This document shows positions 51,615 through 58,873 of a stretch of DNA of 64,000 nucleotides, one piece after another. Under the pieces are notes generated by a model, which saw only the letters and a program-made list of their open reading frames with translations, made no database searches and had not been told where the DNA came from. Numbering within the stretch: position 1 is the first letter of the stretch; every line of letters begins with the position of its first letter. The DNA comes from JAWLDA01 sp041686855 (GTDB taxonomy: Bacteria > Bacillota > Limnochordia > DTU080 > RSA5), in contig JAWLDA010000006.1 in the NCBI GenBank assembly GCA_041686855.1, positions 186,001 through 250,000 of the forward strand, in the 5' to 3' direction. A program made the translations under genes and the position numbers.

Positions 51615-51950
51615 TTGAAAGCGAAGTTGTTATGGGTTCTCATTGCAATCGTGTTGGGCATTACCGGGTTATCTGTCGTAGATGATCCGGTGTTGCTCGA
51701 TCTCCCTGAGCGGATATTGCCCCTTGATAGCCTGGATCAGATTGACGAAATACGGGCGAGGGTAGATAGCAGCAGCTATGAATCCGCCCATCAGGCCAGG
51801 ATGATTGCTTCTTTTTTCTACGGGCCTGAGATTCCCCTTACGGAGTGGGTTCTGCGAACCGATCGAGTACCTTCGAACACCGGCTGGCGAATGACCTTCC
51901 TCATCAGCCGTTACAATAGCAAGTACAAAGACCTGGGCGCGATCCTCTAA
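51615..51950 (+). CDS. Small protein with N-terminal signal/anchor, unknown
   Basis: 111 aa from the TTG at 51615, behind GGAGGGCCGG. A hydrophobic start (LKAKLLWVLIAIVLGITGLSVV) is followed by a polar extracytoplasmic domain (LDSLDQIDEIRARVDSSSYESAHQARMIASFFYGPEIPLTEWVLRTDRV). No recognised family. It is the first of several small membrane-associated proteins in a row. Confidence 0.55.
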   Translation: MKAKLLWVLIAIVLGITGLSVVDDPVLLDLPERILPLDSLDQIDEIRARVDSSSYESAHQARMIASFFYGPEIPLTEWVLRTDRVPSNTGWRMTFLISRYNSKYKDLGAIL

Positions 51951-52013
51951 TTCATCGAGCCAGTGGGGGTACCTCTTGTTCCCCCACCGATGTCGTCAAA
52001 GGAGGCGCCATAG

Positions 52014-52172
52014 GTGCTGGAAAATATTACTGTGGGCGCAATGTTTGTCGGATTTTTGATATTTGCGGTCTGGGCCTTGCGGGTTGGAGAAAAGCAAGCG
52101 CAAAAAGATGCCGAAGAAGCCAGAACACAGCGTGAGGCCAGACAGGACTCTAAAGGCAACAAAAAGAATTAG
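52014..52172 (+). CDS. Small single-pass membrane protein with charged tail
   Basis: 52 aa, GTG with a near-perfect AAAGGAGG eight bases upstream. One membrane helix (VGAMFVGFLIFAVWAL), then a K/E/R/Q-rich cytoplasmic helix (VGEKQAQKDAEEARTQREARQDSKGNKKN). The strong ribosome site and clean hydrophobic/charged split support a real gene. No family recognised. A terminator follows directly. Confidence 0.6.
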   Translation: MLENITVGAMFVGFLIFAVWALRVGEKQAQKDAEEARTQREARQDSKGNKKN

Positions 52173-52181
52173 GCCGATGGA

Positions 52182-52220
52182 CACCGCCTGGAGACTCGTT
52201 CTCGTGGCGGTTTTCCTTTT
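52182..52220 (+). terminator. Rho-independent terminator
   Basis: ACCGCC (52183-52188) pairs with GGCGGT (52206-52211), with an inner GAGA/TCTC-type pair, followed by TTTCCTTTT. Confidence 0.65.
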
Positions 52221-52404
52221 CAGGTAAACGGGGTATGCTCCGTCGGGGTGGCGCGATGAATGTCCCCATACCCCTTCCTCCATAGAAATAGATGGCACTT
52301 CAGGTCTACGTGATTTGGCGGCGAATATATGTTAGGATGGGCGCACAAGAAGGCGTTTCGACTCGGCAGTGCCATGGACGTCTCTTCGAACAGGGGGAAA
52401 GGCG

Positions 52405-52617
52405 ATGCCAAGGGTTTTGCTTGGATGGGGAATAGGTATAGCGGTCGCCCGTATCCTGGTCATCTACCATTACTATGTGACAGGAATTAAGCTCATTCCT
52501 GAGGCCCTCCTCGTCTTCGGGTTTATCGTGCAGACGATTCTTATTGCAATAGGCGGAGGACTCATTGGCGCGCAACGCATGAAGCGAAAGCAGAAGGTCA
52601 ACCTTAGTAGGATTTGA
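52405..52617 (+). CDS. Small two-helix membrane protein
   Basis: 70 aa from the ATG at 52405 (GGGGAAAGG upstream); the frame extends 12 codons further without support. Two hydrophobic segments (VLLGWGIGIAVARILVIYHYYV and LLVFGFIVQTILIAIGGGLIG) and a basic end QRMKRKQKV. No family recognised. It precedes the TM2 gene by 9 bases and is probably cotranscribed with it. Confidence 0.6.
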   Translation: MPRVLLGWGIGIAVARILVIYHYYVTGIKLIPEALLVFGFIVQTILIAIGGGLIGAQRMKRKQKVNLSRI

Positions 52618-52626
52618 TGGGGCAAA

Positions 52627-52911
52627 ATGAGCGGACATCAACCTAAAGATATTCGTGTCGCATACTTGGTTTTACTTTTTCTGGGGTTGGTAGGCGGACA
52701 CCACTTTTACCTCGGGAATCTGGTCCGTGGTGTCTTACACCTCCTAATTGGCATGACTGGCCTCGTCCTATTTGTGTACGGATTTGTTCCCGCGACGGGT
52801 GGTGGTGAACTGAAGCCATACGTGGCGATTTTCGGGTTCATCACTTTGTGTGCGTCCGGGGGACTAATGGTCTGGGATGCCATCATGCTTTCCAGCAGAA
52901 TACCGCGGTAA
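52627..52911 (+). CDS. TM2-domain membrane protein
   Basis: 94 aa. The TM2 pattern is clear: YLVLLFLGLVGGHHFYLGNLVRGVLHLLIG, two helices joined by the conserved G-HHFYLG turn, followed by a third segment (KPYVAIFGFITLCASGGLMVWDAI). The function of TM2 proteins is unknown; they are frequent near stress and element-borne genes. It is convergent with the P-II/DUF1538 operon. Confidence 0.85.
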   Translation: MSGHQPKDIRVAYLVLLFLGLVGGHHFYLGNLVRGVLHLLIGMTGLVLFVYGFVPATGGGELKPYVAIFGFITLCASGGLMVWDAIMLSSRIPR

Positions 52912-53023
52912 CAACGTGCGTGGGTGAACCGTAGATGGCCGAGGCCATGCGGCGTAAAGCCATCGAGGCACTGACCTCGGAGAATTGCTTCAAGAAATGT
53001 GATGGTCTAAGGATCCACTGCTT

Positions 53024-53368
53024 TTACTGCTGGAGAAGGTGCGCGATACCGACGACCTTTTTAAGTTCGACCACAAAGCCGATACCGTGCCCCGGCCTAT
53101 CGAGGCCAACCTTCTGACGGATAGCCTCGAGGACCTCGTCTGTCTTCTCCTGGGGCGTGATGGTCAGCACAATATCTTTGGCCGGTTCGACGGGTATCCC
53201 CAAGATCTTGGCCTTCTCGTGGATTCCGATGCCTCTTCCCAACACGCAGGTTCCACCCTCAGCTCCAGCTTCGCGTGACGCGGAAATAACGTCTTCTGCG
53301 CCACCGCGATTCACGATAGTCACGATCAAATCAAACTCCTGGCTCTGTGGATTCTTGGGATTCTCCAC
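53024..53368 (-). CDS. P-II-like signalling protein linked to DUF1538
   Basis: 114 aa from the GTG at 53368, behind AAAGGGAGGG; it starts inside the end of the upstream DUF1538 gene (38-base overlap). Ferredoxin-like P-II fold: EFDLIVTIVNRGGAEDVISASREAGAEGGTCVLGRG, a short loop, IPVEPAKDIVLTITPQEKTDEVLEAIRQK, ending GHGIGFVVELKKVVGI. The canonical long T-loop with its modified tyrosine is missing, so this is a divergent P-II. It probably senses a nucleotide or ion state and gates the adjacent membrane proteins. Confidence 0.85.
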   Translation of the reverse strand: MENPKNPQSQEFDLIVTIVNRGGAEDVISASREAGAEGGTCVLGRGIGIHEKAKILGIPVEPAKDIVLTITPQEKTDEVLEAIRQKVGLDRPGHGIGFVVELKKVVGIAHLLQQ

Positions 53369-54098
53369 TTGAGGCCCTCCCTTTGCGAGCGTAAAACACG
53401 CCGACTGCCAGCACACATAGTATTGGCGCTAACGCAACCAATGAAACGAGACCAAAACCGTGGAGTAGTGGATCGCGGCCTGGGAACGCCGAAGCCGCCC
53501 CCAGACCAAGTGCCACGATGAAGGTGACGGTCATTGGCCCTGTTGCAGCGCCGCCTGCATCGAACGCGATGGCGACGAAATCAGCGCGGGCGTAGCGTAT
53601 TGTCAACAGAGCAATTGTATACCCCGGCACCAGAATGGTCCACAACGGTATCCCGACAATCGTTCGCACAATCGCCAGAGCCACCGAAAGTCCGACACCA
53701 AAGGCCAAGGTCCACAAGAGTAGGCTTGTGGGTATCGCGCCTGCTGATGTTTCGTACACTTCGTCGTTCAAAAGACGAACCGCTGGTTCCGCGACGGTTG
53801 CCATAAAACCGAGCACAAACCCTATAGGGACCAACCACCACGGCGATGAGCTCGTGGTCAACGTACGGCCCAGCTCCTCGCCGACGGGGAGGAACGCGAC
53901 GTGGACACCCTGCAAGAATAGGAGGAGTCCTACCGCGCCCAGTCCAAAGCCTGTGAGAAGGCGGCTAAACTCCCGCGCGCTCATGCGCAGAAAAAGCAGT
54001 TGGCAGATCACAAGAATCGCCACGAGCGGCCCGATCGCAGCGGCCACTTCGAAAAGCACATCGTCCATCCCATGAAAGAGTCCATGTATGATCTCCAT
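53331..54098 (-). CDS. DUF1538 membrane protein, first paralogue
   Basis: 255 aa, about seven hydrophobic helices. Family marker FVAIAFDAGGAATGPMTVTFIVALGLG near residue 195, with VPIGFVLGFMATVAEPAVRLLNDEV in the middle. DUF1538 proteins are presumed membrane transporters of unknown substrate. Many species encode one double-length protein; here it is split into two genes. Its ATG lies one base after the stop of the other paralogue, and the P-II gene overlaps its end, so the three are coupled. Confidence 0.88.
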   Translation of the reverse strand: MEIIHGLFHGMDDVLFEVAAAIGPLVAILVICQLLFLRMSAREFSRLLTGFGLGAVGLLLFLQGVHVAFLPVGEELGRTLTTSSSPWWLVPIGFVLGFMATVAEPAVRLLNDEVYETSAGAIPTSLLLWTLAFGVGLSVALAIVRTIVGIPLWTILVPGYTIALLTIRYARADFVAIAFDAGGAATGPMTVTFIVALGLGAASAFPGRDPLLHGFGLVSLVALAPILCVLAVGVFYARKGRASSGESQESTEPGV

Positions 54099-54099
54099 A

Positions 54100-54801
54100 T
54101 TATCCGCCGCTCCCTAGCAAAAGCCCAAGCAGCAATACGGCAGCCACAGGTCCAATCGAAGCGAGAGCCACGATGCCAAAAGAGTCGCTGACACCGTCCC
54201 GCTTTCCCAGAACGGATGCCACACCGACATTAAAGGCCAGAATGAAAGGGACAGTAAGTGGGCCGGTCGTCACACCACCCGAGTCAAACGCGACAGCCAA
54301 GTATTCGGGCCGTGCAAGAAAGGCGAGGAGAAACAAGAGGAGGTAGCTGGGAACGAGGAACGTCACGAGGCGTGCCTGTAAGGCGGTCCTGAGGAGGCTT
54401 AAGCCGACAAAGAGAGCCACCCCTATCGCGATCGCGAGGATGAGTGAACCCGGAGGGAAAAACCCTGGTGATACCAGGTCCACCTGCCGCGCCATCACTC
54501 TCACGTCAGGCTCTGCTATCGTGATGGCAAAGCCGAGAATGACACCGAACCCAAGGAGTAGGGCAACCGACCCGAATTGTGGCATTTTACCTCCGAGTCG
54601 TTCACCGAATGGCAAAATCCCCAGGCGGGCACCAACCAAGAACAAGACCAGACCAATGATGGCCATTATACTGCCAAGCAACACGAGAGCGATGCTCGTT
54701 GCATCGGAATCGAGCAGAGTAAGTTTCAGCACCACGATCATACCCACAATGGGTGCCGTAGATTTAACGACCTCGAAAAACGACTCGCGCCAGTGTCCCA
54801 T
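54100..54801 (-). CDS. DUF1538 membrane protein, second paralogue
   Basis: 233 aa, about seven helices. It repeats the family marker as LAVAFDSGGVTTGPLTVPFILAFNVGVAS and the internal LLLGFGVILGFAITIAEPDVRVMARQV, matching its neighbour block for block. The two proteins probably form a heterodimer equal to the fused forms. It is first in the operon DUF1538-DUF1538-P-II. The A/T-rich stretch upstream (TATATT at about 54810) may hold the promoter; no good ribosome site is seen before the ATG at 54801. Confidence 0.88.
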   Translation of the reverse strand: MGHWRESFFEVVKSTAPIVGMIVVLKLTLLDSDATSIALVLLGSIMAIIGLVLFLVGARLGILPFGERLGGKMPQFGSVALLLGFGVILGFAITIAEPDVRVMARQVDLVSPGFFPPGSLILAIAIGVALFVGLSLLRTALQARLVTFLVPSYLLLFLLAFLARPEYLAVAFDSGGVTTGPLTVPFILAFNVGVASVLGKRDGVSDSFGIVALASIGPVAAVLLLGLLLGSGG

Positions 54802-54956
54802 GGTTCAAATATATTCTTCAGGGCGTGTTTGATCCCTTGAGGCCAGTTGGGTATCGAGAAAATGTCTAGAACTGCTCGACTTGTTGGAAAGTGAGCCGGA
54901 TTCTTACCCCGGTGAAATATGGTGGGAGCACTCGGGTACTCGCGGCTGTATTGATG

Positions 54957-54965
54957 TGTTATAAT
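54957..54965 (+). promoter_or_regulatory. Extended -10 promoter upstream of mscS-like gene
   Basis: TGTTATAAT: a perfect TATAAT (54960-54965) with the TGn extension. The -35 region is poor, as is usual for extended -10 promoters. The gene starts 92 bases downstream. Confidence 0.65.
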
Positions 54966-55056
54966 GCGGTGGTTCGTTCTTTAACGTGGCCGAATCATGC
55001 CTTGTTTTCATTAAATGGTAAACACTTATTCGAAAAAGACAGGAGGTGAGGTGTAT

Positions 55057-56244
55057 ATGGATTCGATTACGTCAGTGCTTGATTTCTTTGCACACCTGGG
55101 ATTTGATCTCCGCCAAGGACTTTCGGCACAGTGGTTGGGCATCACGTTGTGGCAATACCTGTTAGCCTTCATCTTGATCATACTCGCCCTTTTCGCCCGT
55201 CGGATGGCGACTCTCTTCTTAAACCGCTTCGTGCTGCCGTGGACCAGTCGATTAGGGGGTATCTATACAGGCCGGATCATCAGCGCCTTGGTGCAGCCCC
55301 TCTCCGCACTCTTAGGGTTGTTTGGCATTTTCTTGGCGATTAAAGTGCTGACGTTCCCCCTGGACGGTGCCCCGGAGGCGGTGGTTTCGCCAGAGCTGGT
55401 GAATCAAAGCTTTCAAGTCGCGATTGCGGGTATCGTGGTCTGGGCGCTTACCCGCCTTATCGACGTACTAGGACTGTTTTTGCGTGAACGTGCGGAGGAA
55501 AACGACCTTCCGGTAGATGTTCCCGTCATCCCCTTACTCCAAAAGTCGCTTAAGATTTTCGTGGCCGTCGTCGGCGGGCTCCTCGTCATTCAACACATGG
55601 GGTATCCCATTGCAAGCCTCCTAGGAGGTCTGGGTATCGGTGGGTTGGCCGTCGCTTTAGCGGCGCAGGACACCTTGGCCAACGTTTTTGGTTCCATTAT
55701 TGTATTTACGGACAAGCCCTTTAAGGTTGGCGATTGGGTGGAGATCGGCGATGTCGAAGGGTTTGTGGAATCGATTGGTTTCCGTTCAACCCGAATCCGT
55801 ACCTGGGCGAAGTCGTTGGTCACACTTCCAAATAAGACGATCGCCAATAGCCGAATAGAAAATTGGTCAGCAATGCCATTGAGGCGGGTGAGCTATACCC
55901 TGTGCGTCGCCTATGAGGCCTCTTCAGAGCAGGTGAAACAACTTGTAGATAAGATTGAACAGGCCGTGACCCACCACCCTGGAGTCGATCAGACGTTCCA
56001 TTTGGTAAGCTTTAAAGGCTTTGGGGAAAGTGGACTTGAGATCATGCTCTATTACTTTACGCGTTCCACGGCGTGGACGGAGCACATGCGAGTACGTCAA
56101 GAAGTGAACCTTGAGATCATGCAGTTGTTAGACGAACTCGGTCTATCCGTGGCGGTGCCGAGTCGAAGGATTTATTTTTCTCCTTCCGGCAACGAACTGA
56201 GAATGGCCAACGTCGAGTTCAATCAGGGACGCAAAGACGCGTAA
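55057..56244 (+). CDS. MscS-family mechanosensitive channel
   Basis: 395 aa from the ATG at 55057 (AGGAGGTGAG upstream). N-terminal membrane helices are followed by the MscS pore and beta domain: ASLLGGLGIGGLAVALAAQDTLANVFGSIIVFTDKPFKVGDWVEIGDVEGFVESIGFRSTRIRTWAKSLVTLPNKTIANSRIENWS, then the C-terminal vestibule (FGESGLEIMLYYFTRST...QEVNLEIMQLLDELGLSVAVPSR). It opens under membrane tension to release solutes on hypo-osmotic shock. It is element cargo, followed by another channel-family gene. Confidence 0.95.
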   Translation: MDSITSVLDFFAHLGFDLRQGLSAQWLGITLWQYLLAFILIILALFARRMATLFLNRFVLPWTSRLGGIYTGRIISALVQPLSALLGLFGIFLAIKVLTFPLDGAPEAVVSPELVNQSFQVAIAGIVVWALTRLIDVLGLFLRERAEENDLPVDVPVIPLLQKSLKIFVAVVGGLLVIQHMGYPIASLLGGLGIGGLAVALAAQDTLANVFGSIIVFTDKPFKVGDWVEIGDVEGFVESIGFRSTRIRTWAKSLVTLPNKTIANSRIENWSAMPLRRVSYTLCVAYEASSEQVKQLVDKIEQAVTHHPGVDQTFHLVSFKGFGESGLEIMLYYFTRSTAWTEHMRVRQEVNLEIMQLLDELGLSVAVPSRRIYFSPSGNELRMANVEFNQGRKDA

Positions 56245-56393
56245 AGGGGGTGGTGTCCGGTGAGCGTGTAGAGAAGGTGGTACTAGGTCTTTGAACTACG
56301 GAGACGTGCTGTAACGTTGTGTCGGGAGAATTCGGAATTCGGCGTGCAAATTCTAGCAGTATGGGAAGTTTATAACAAAAGGAGAGTGTGTCC

Positions 56394-57932
56394 ATGGAAA
56401 CATACGTCGATGTCGCCCAATCGCTTTGGAACACCGTCGTAACGCAGCTGCCATCCATTCTGTTGGCCGTCCTTGTCCTCTTCGTCGGGTGGGTGATCGC
56501 CCGCTACTTTTCCCGAGTCATTGGCCGGTTGGTCTTCAAACTTACTCATAACCCTCAGGTCCAAGAACTTGTCGAGGATCAGGGCCGTTATCGGGTCGAC
56601 CAAGTTGCCGCGCGGGTTGCGTATTATGTGCTGATGGTCTTCGTCCTGGTGCAGTTCTTCGACATCCTCGGGGTAACCGCCGTAACAGGGCCTTTCCTTT
56701 CGGTGGCCAACGAATTCGCCCTGGCAGTTCCCAACTTGGTCAAGACGGTGCTTATTCTCCTTTCCGCGTGGGTATTGGCGACGCTGCTGCGCGGGATTGC
56801 TGTTCGGGCACTGGCATCTCAACCGGTGGGCCGGATTTTGGAACGGTTAGACGTCGTCGAAGGCGAGTCGGGGCGCGCTGCACTGATTAAAACGGCCGGG
56901 AACGTCGTCTATTATCTCGTGCTTGTCATGTTCCTGCCTGCCGTCTTTGGCGCTTTACAACTGGAAGGACTACAGGGTCCGTTTGAACAGGTGGTCGCGC
57001 AAGGTCTTGGATTTCTACCGAGGCTGGTCGCCGCCTCCATCACGGTGCTTGTCGGGTACATTGCCGCCAGGATCGTGAAGGGCATTGTAACCCAGCTCTT
57101 CGCCAATGTGGGCGTGGATCAACTTCCAGGTAAGGTCGGCATGGGACAGGTCTTTCAGTCCGTTCCGCTTTCCCGCTCGCTCGGAACGATCGCTTTTGTA
57201 CTGGTCTTTCTACCGATCGTGATTTCCGGTTTGGAGTCCCTGGGGGTTGAAGCGATCTCAGGACCGGCCATCAGCATGCTCACCGTGGTATTGAACATGG
57301 TGCCCAATGTGGCCGTGGCGGTATTGCTTTTCGCAGCAGGCGTGGCCCTGGCCCGTTGGGTCGGCCAATTCACGGCCTCACTCTTGGAAAACGTCAACTT
57401 GGTCGGGTTCCTCGCCAAATGGGGCCTGCTTCGAAATGAGAAAACCGAACCGACCGTATACTCGGTGGTGGGCAAAGCGGTCACCGGGATCATTGTGCTG
57501 TTGGTCCTGGTTGAGGTCTTCGAAGTGTTGCGCCTGGTGGAACTGAGCAACATCCTGGGGAGCATCCTCGCGTACTTGCCTCATGTGGTTATGGCCGTCG
57601 CTATTCTCGCGGTGGGTTATGCCGTGAGCCAGTTCACCAATCGCAGCCTACGTTCGGTGTTGGAGCAGACTCCGTACCCCGATTGGTTGAGCGGTGTCGC
57701 CCGGTACGCTGTACTGGTTCTGGCGACTATGATGGCCTTAGAACAACTCGGTGTGGCTAGGTCGATTGTGGTGAATGCCTTTACCATTCTGCTAGGATCG
57801 TTGGGGCTGGCAGCTGCCATTGCCATTGGGCTGGGCGGTAAAGATGCGGTCCAAAGGTGGCTAGATGAAAATACATCCGCTAAGACGCAGGGCGAGCCTG
57901 GGGATGCAGAAGATGGTGACATGACGGCGTAG
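56394..57932 (+). CDS. Mechanosensitive-channel-family protein with conserved TM-helix repeats
   Basis: 512 aa from the ATG at 56394 (GGAGAG upstream). Repeated units of a membrane helix with the pattern LPSILLAVLVLFVGWVIARYFSRVIGRL / LPRLVAASITVLVGYIAARIVKGIVTQL / VPNVAVAVLLFAAGVALARWVGQFTASLL / LPHVVMAVAILAVGYAVSQFTNRSL give four to five copies. This is the architecture of CmpX/TM-helix mechanosensitive proteins, which lack the classic MscS beta domain. It ends in GLAAAIAIGLGGKDAVQRWLDE and an acidic tail. It probably modulates turgor sensing or a companion channel. Confidence 0.85.
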   Translation: METYVDVAQSLWNTVVTQLPSILLAVLVLFVGWVIARYFSRVIGRLVFKLTHNPQVQELVEDQGRYRVDQVAARVAYYVLMVFVLVQFFDILGVTAVTGPFLSVANEFALAVPNLVKTVLILLSAWVLATLLRGIAVRALASQPVGRILERLDVVEGESGRAALIKTAGNVVYYLVLVMFLPAVFGALQLEGLQGPFEQVVAQGLGFLPRLVAASITVLVGYIAARIVKGIVTQLFANVGVDQLPGKVGMGQVFQSVPLSRSLGTIAFVLVFLPIVISGLESLGVEAISGPAISMLTVVLNMVPNVAVAVLLFAAGVALARWVGQFTASLLENVNLVGFLAKWGLLRNEKTEPTVYSVVGKAVTGIIVLLVLVEVFEVLRLVELSNILGSILAYLPHVVMAVAILAVGYAVSQFTNRSLRSVLEQTPYPDWLSGVARYAVLVLATMMALEQLGVARSIVVNAFTILLGSLGLAAAIAIGLGGKDAVQRWLDENTSAKTQGEPGDAEDGDMTA

Positions 57933-58055
57933 ATTGAAGCCGAGATCTTGCCGAAGTCCTGCCGGTGAATGGGTTGAAAAGGTATGTGAAACGACGCGAA
58001 ACCATAGTTCTCCAGTCCTTTGAAACGTGTACTGTATGGGGCTTTCCGTGAATCG

Positions 58056-58130
58056 GTGTGTCTAGCTGCGAAAGCTACGTCGCAACTACGGATCAGAAAG
58101 CCAGGAGTTCGAATCTTCGCGCGCGCACCA
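58056..58130 (+). pseudogene. tRNA-Arg(ACG) fossil: intact 3' half, degenerate 5' half
   Basis: From the anticodon loop CTACGGA (58086-58092) to the CCA at 58128-58130 the sequence follows tRNA-Arg(ACG): TCAGA stem strand, variable loop, TTCGAAT T-loop and CGCGCGC-A-CCA. The 5' half lacks a matching anticodon-stem strand and has only wobble pairing in the acceptor, although the total is 75 bases with T-A at positions 8-9. The break at the anticodon loop is the pattern left by tRNA-targeting integrases. It is not expected to be functional. Confidence 0.55.
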
Positions 58131-58133
58131 CTC

Positions 58134-58166
58134 AAGACCCGCATTGCCATTGGCTTTGCGGGTTTT
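58134..58166 (+). terminator. Terminator-like hairpin after the tRNA-Arg fossil
   Basis: AAGACCCGCA (58134-58143) pairs with TGCGGGTTTT (58157-58166) including one wobble, with an inner GCC/GGC pair; GGGTTT follows. A terminator immediately after a tRNA 3' end is the normal arrangement and suggests the two were captured together. Confidence 0.5.
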
Positions 58167-58673
58167 GGGTTTGTATGGACTTTGCATCGTGAGGTGCCAC
58201 TCCAAACAGCAAAGCAGAGAAAAGCACGTCCCGACCGGACGCCAGTGGCATCGAGGCTTTACGTGCTCGGGTTCAAGATCTTACGGACCAAAACGCCAGG
58301 GTTTTCGGTGCGAGTGGCATAATTGAAACCTGCTTCAGAAGATGGGGGCGAAATGACTGTCGCCCGTGGCGCAACGTCCAACAGGGCATTTAACGGAAAC
58401 GAAGCGGATAGTTGCGAAGGCCCACGGAGTCTTAAAGATGATGCCCCCCCGACAACCAGTGCCTCAAATGGTTCGAGCCACGGCTGATGCCCCCTTGCAC
58501 CGAGAATGACGGTTTTAGGATCTCCCGTTCTTTTGAACCGAAGCTCCTGTGGAAACGCCTAAACTAAATGAAGTGAGGCAGATAACCGCCTCCCTCTCAG
58601 CATCGCTCGCGCTTGGGCCAAATATCCCTCAATAGGTAAAGGCTGATGGTAATTGTGGGTTTGATGGGCCAGG

Positions 58674-58695
58674 GCATACATGTTAACATGTATGC
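58674..58695. promoter_or_regulatory. 22-bp perfect palindrome, probable operator of the RHH-integrase operon
   Basis: Half-sites GCATACATGTT and AACATGTATGC abut to form a perfect inverted repeat. It ends exactly where the ribosome site AAAGGAGG of the RHH gene begins. Ribbon-helix-helix repressors bind such symmetric sites over their own promoters; autoregulation is therefore inferred. Confidence 0.65.
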
Positions 58696-58711
58696 AAAGG
58701 AGGAAGGCGAG

Positions 58712-58873
58712 GTGAAGAAAGAAGTGATGCTCGCCGTGCGGGTTCCGGAGGATATGCGACGGGCCATCAAGGCCATGGCCGCACAGGAGGGTACAACAGT
58801 ACAGATTCTGGTCCGTGAGGCAATATCAGATCTGCTTAAACATCACAAGAGTGGAGGGAACAACGGTGGCTAA
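58712..58873 (+). CDS. Ribbon-helix-helix (Arc/CopG-type) DNA-binding protein
   Basis: 53 aa from the GTG at 58712, eight bases after AAAGGAGG; longer frames would start inside the palindrome. Sequence KKEVMLAVRVPEDMRRAIKAMAAQEGTTVQILVREAISDLLKHH is a classic RHH: a beta strand (VMLAVRVPEDM) for the major groove and two helices. Its TAA lies inside the start of the integrase gene (8-base overlap), so integrase translation is coupled to it. Likely autorepressor and integrase regulator. Confidence 0.82.
   Translation: MKKEVMLAVRVPEDMRRAIKAMAAQEGTTVQILVREAISDLLKHHKSGGNNGG

Larger units (their letters stand above)
57933..58711. other. Gene-free stretch of the element
   Basis: Apart from the tRNA-Arg fossil, its terminator-like hairpin and the palindrome at the right end, I see no convincing coding frame here. 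The open frames of 60-100 codons lack ribosome sites and show low-complexity, basic composition. It looks like decayed or recombined sequence. Confidence 0.5.

Noticed and set aside
51386..51685. 99-codon frame overlapping the small secreted protein gene
   Set aside because: It has a different frame, no ribosome site, and overlaps a better-supported start at 51615.
58020..58322. 100-codon frame across the tRNA-Arg fossil
   Set aside because: It reads through the tRNA-like sequence and hairpin, has no ribosome site and has a basic shadow-like composition.
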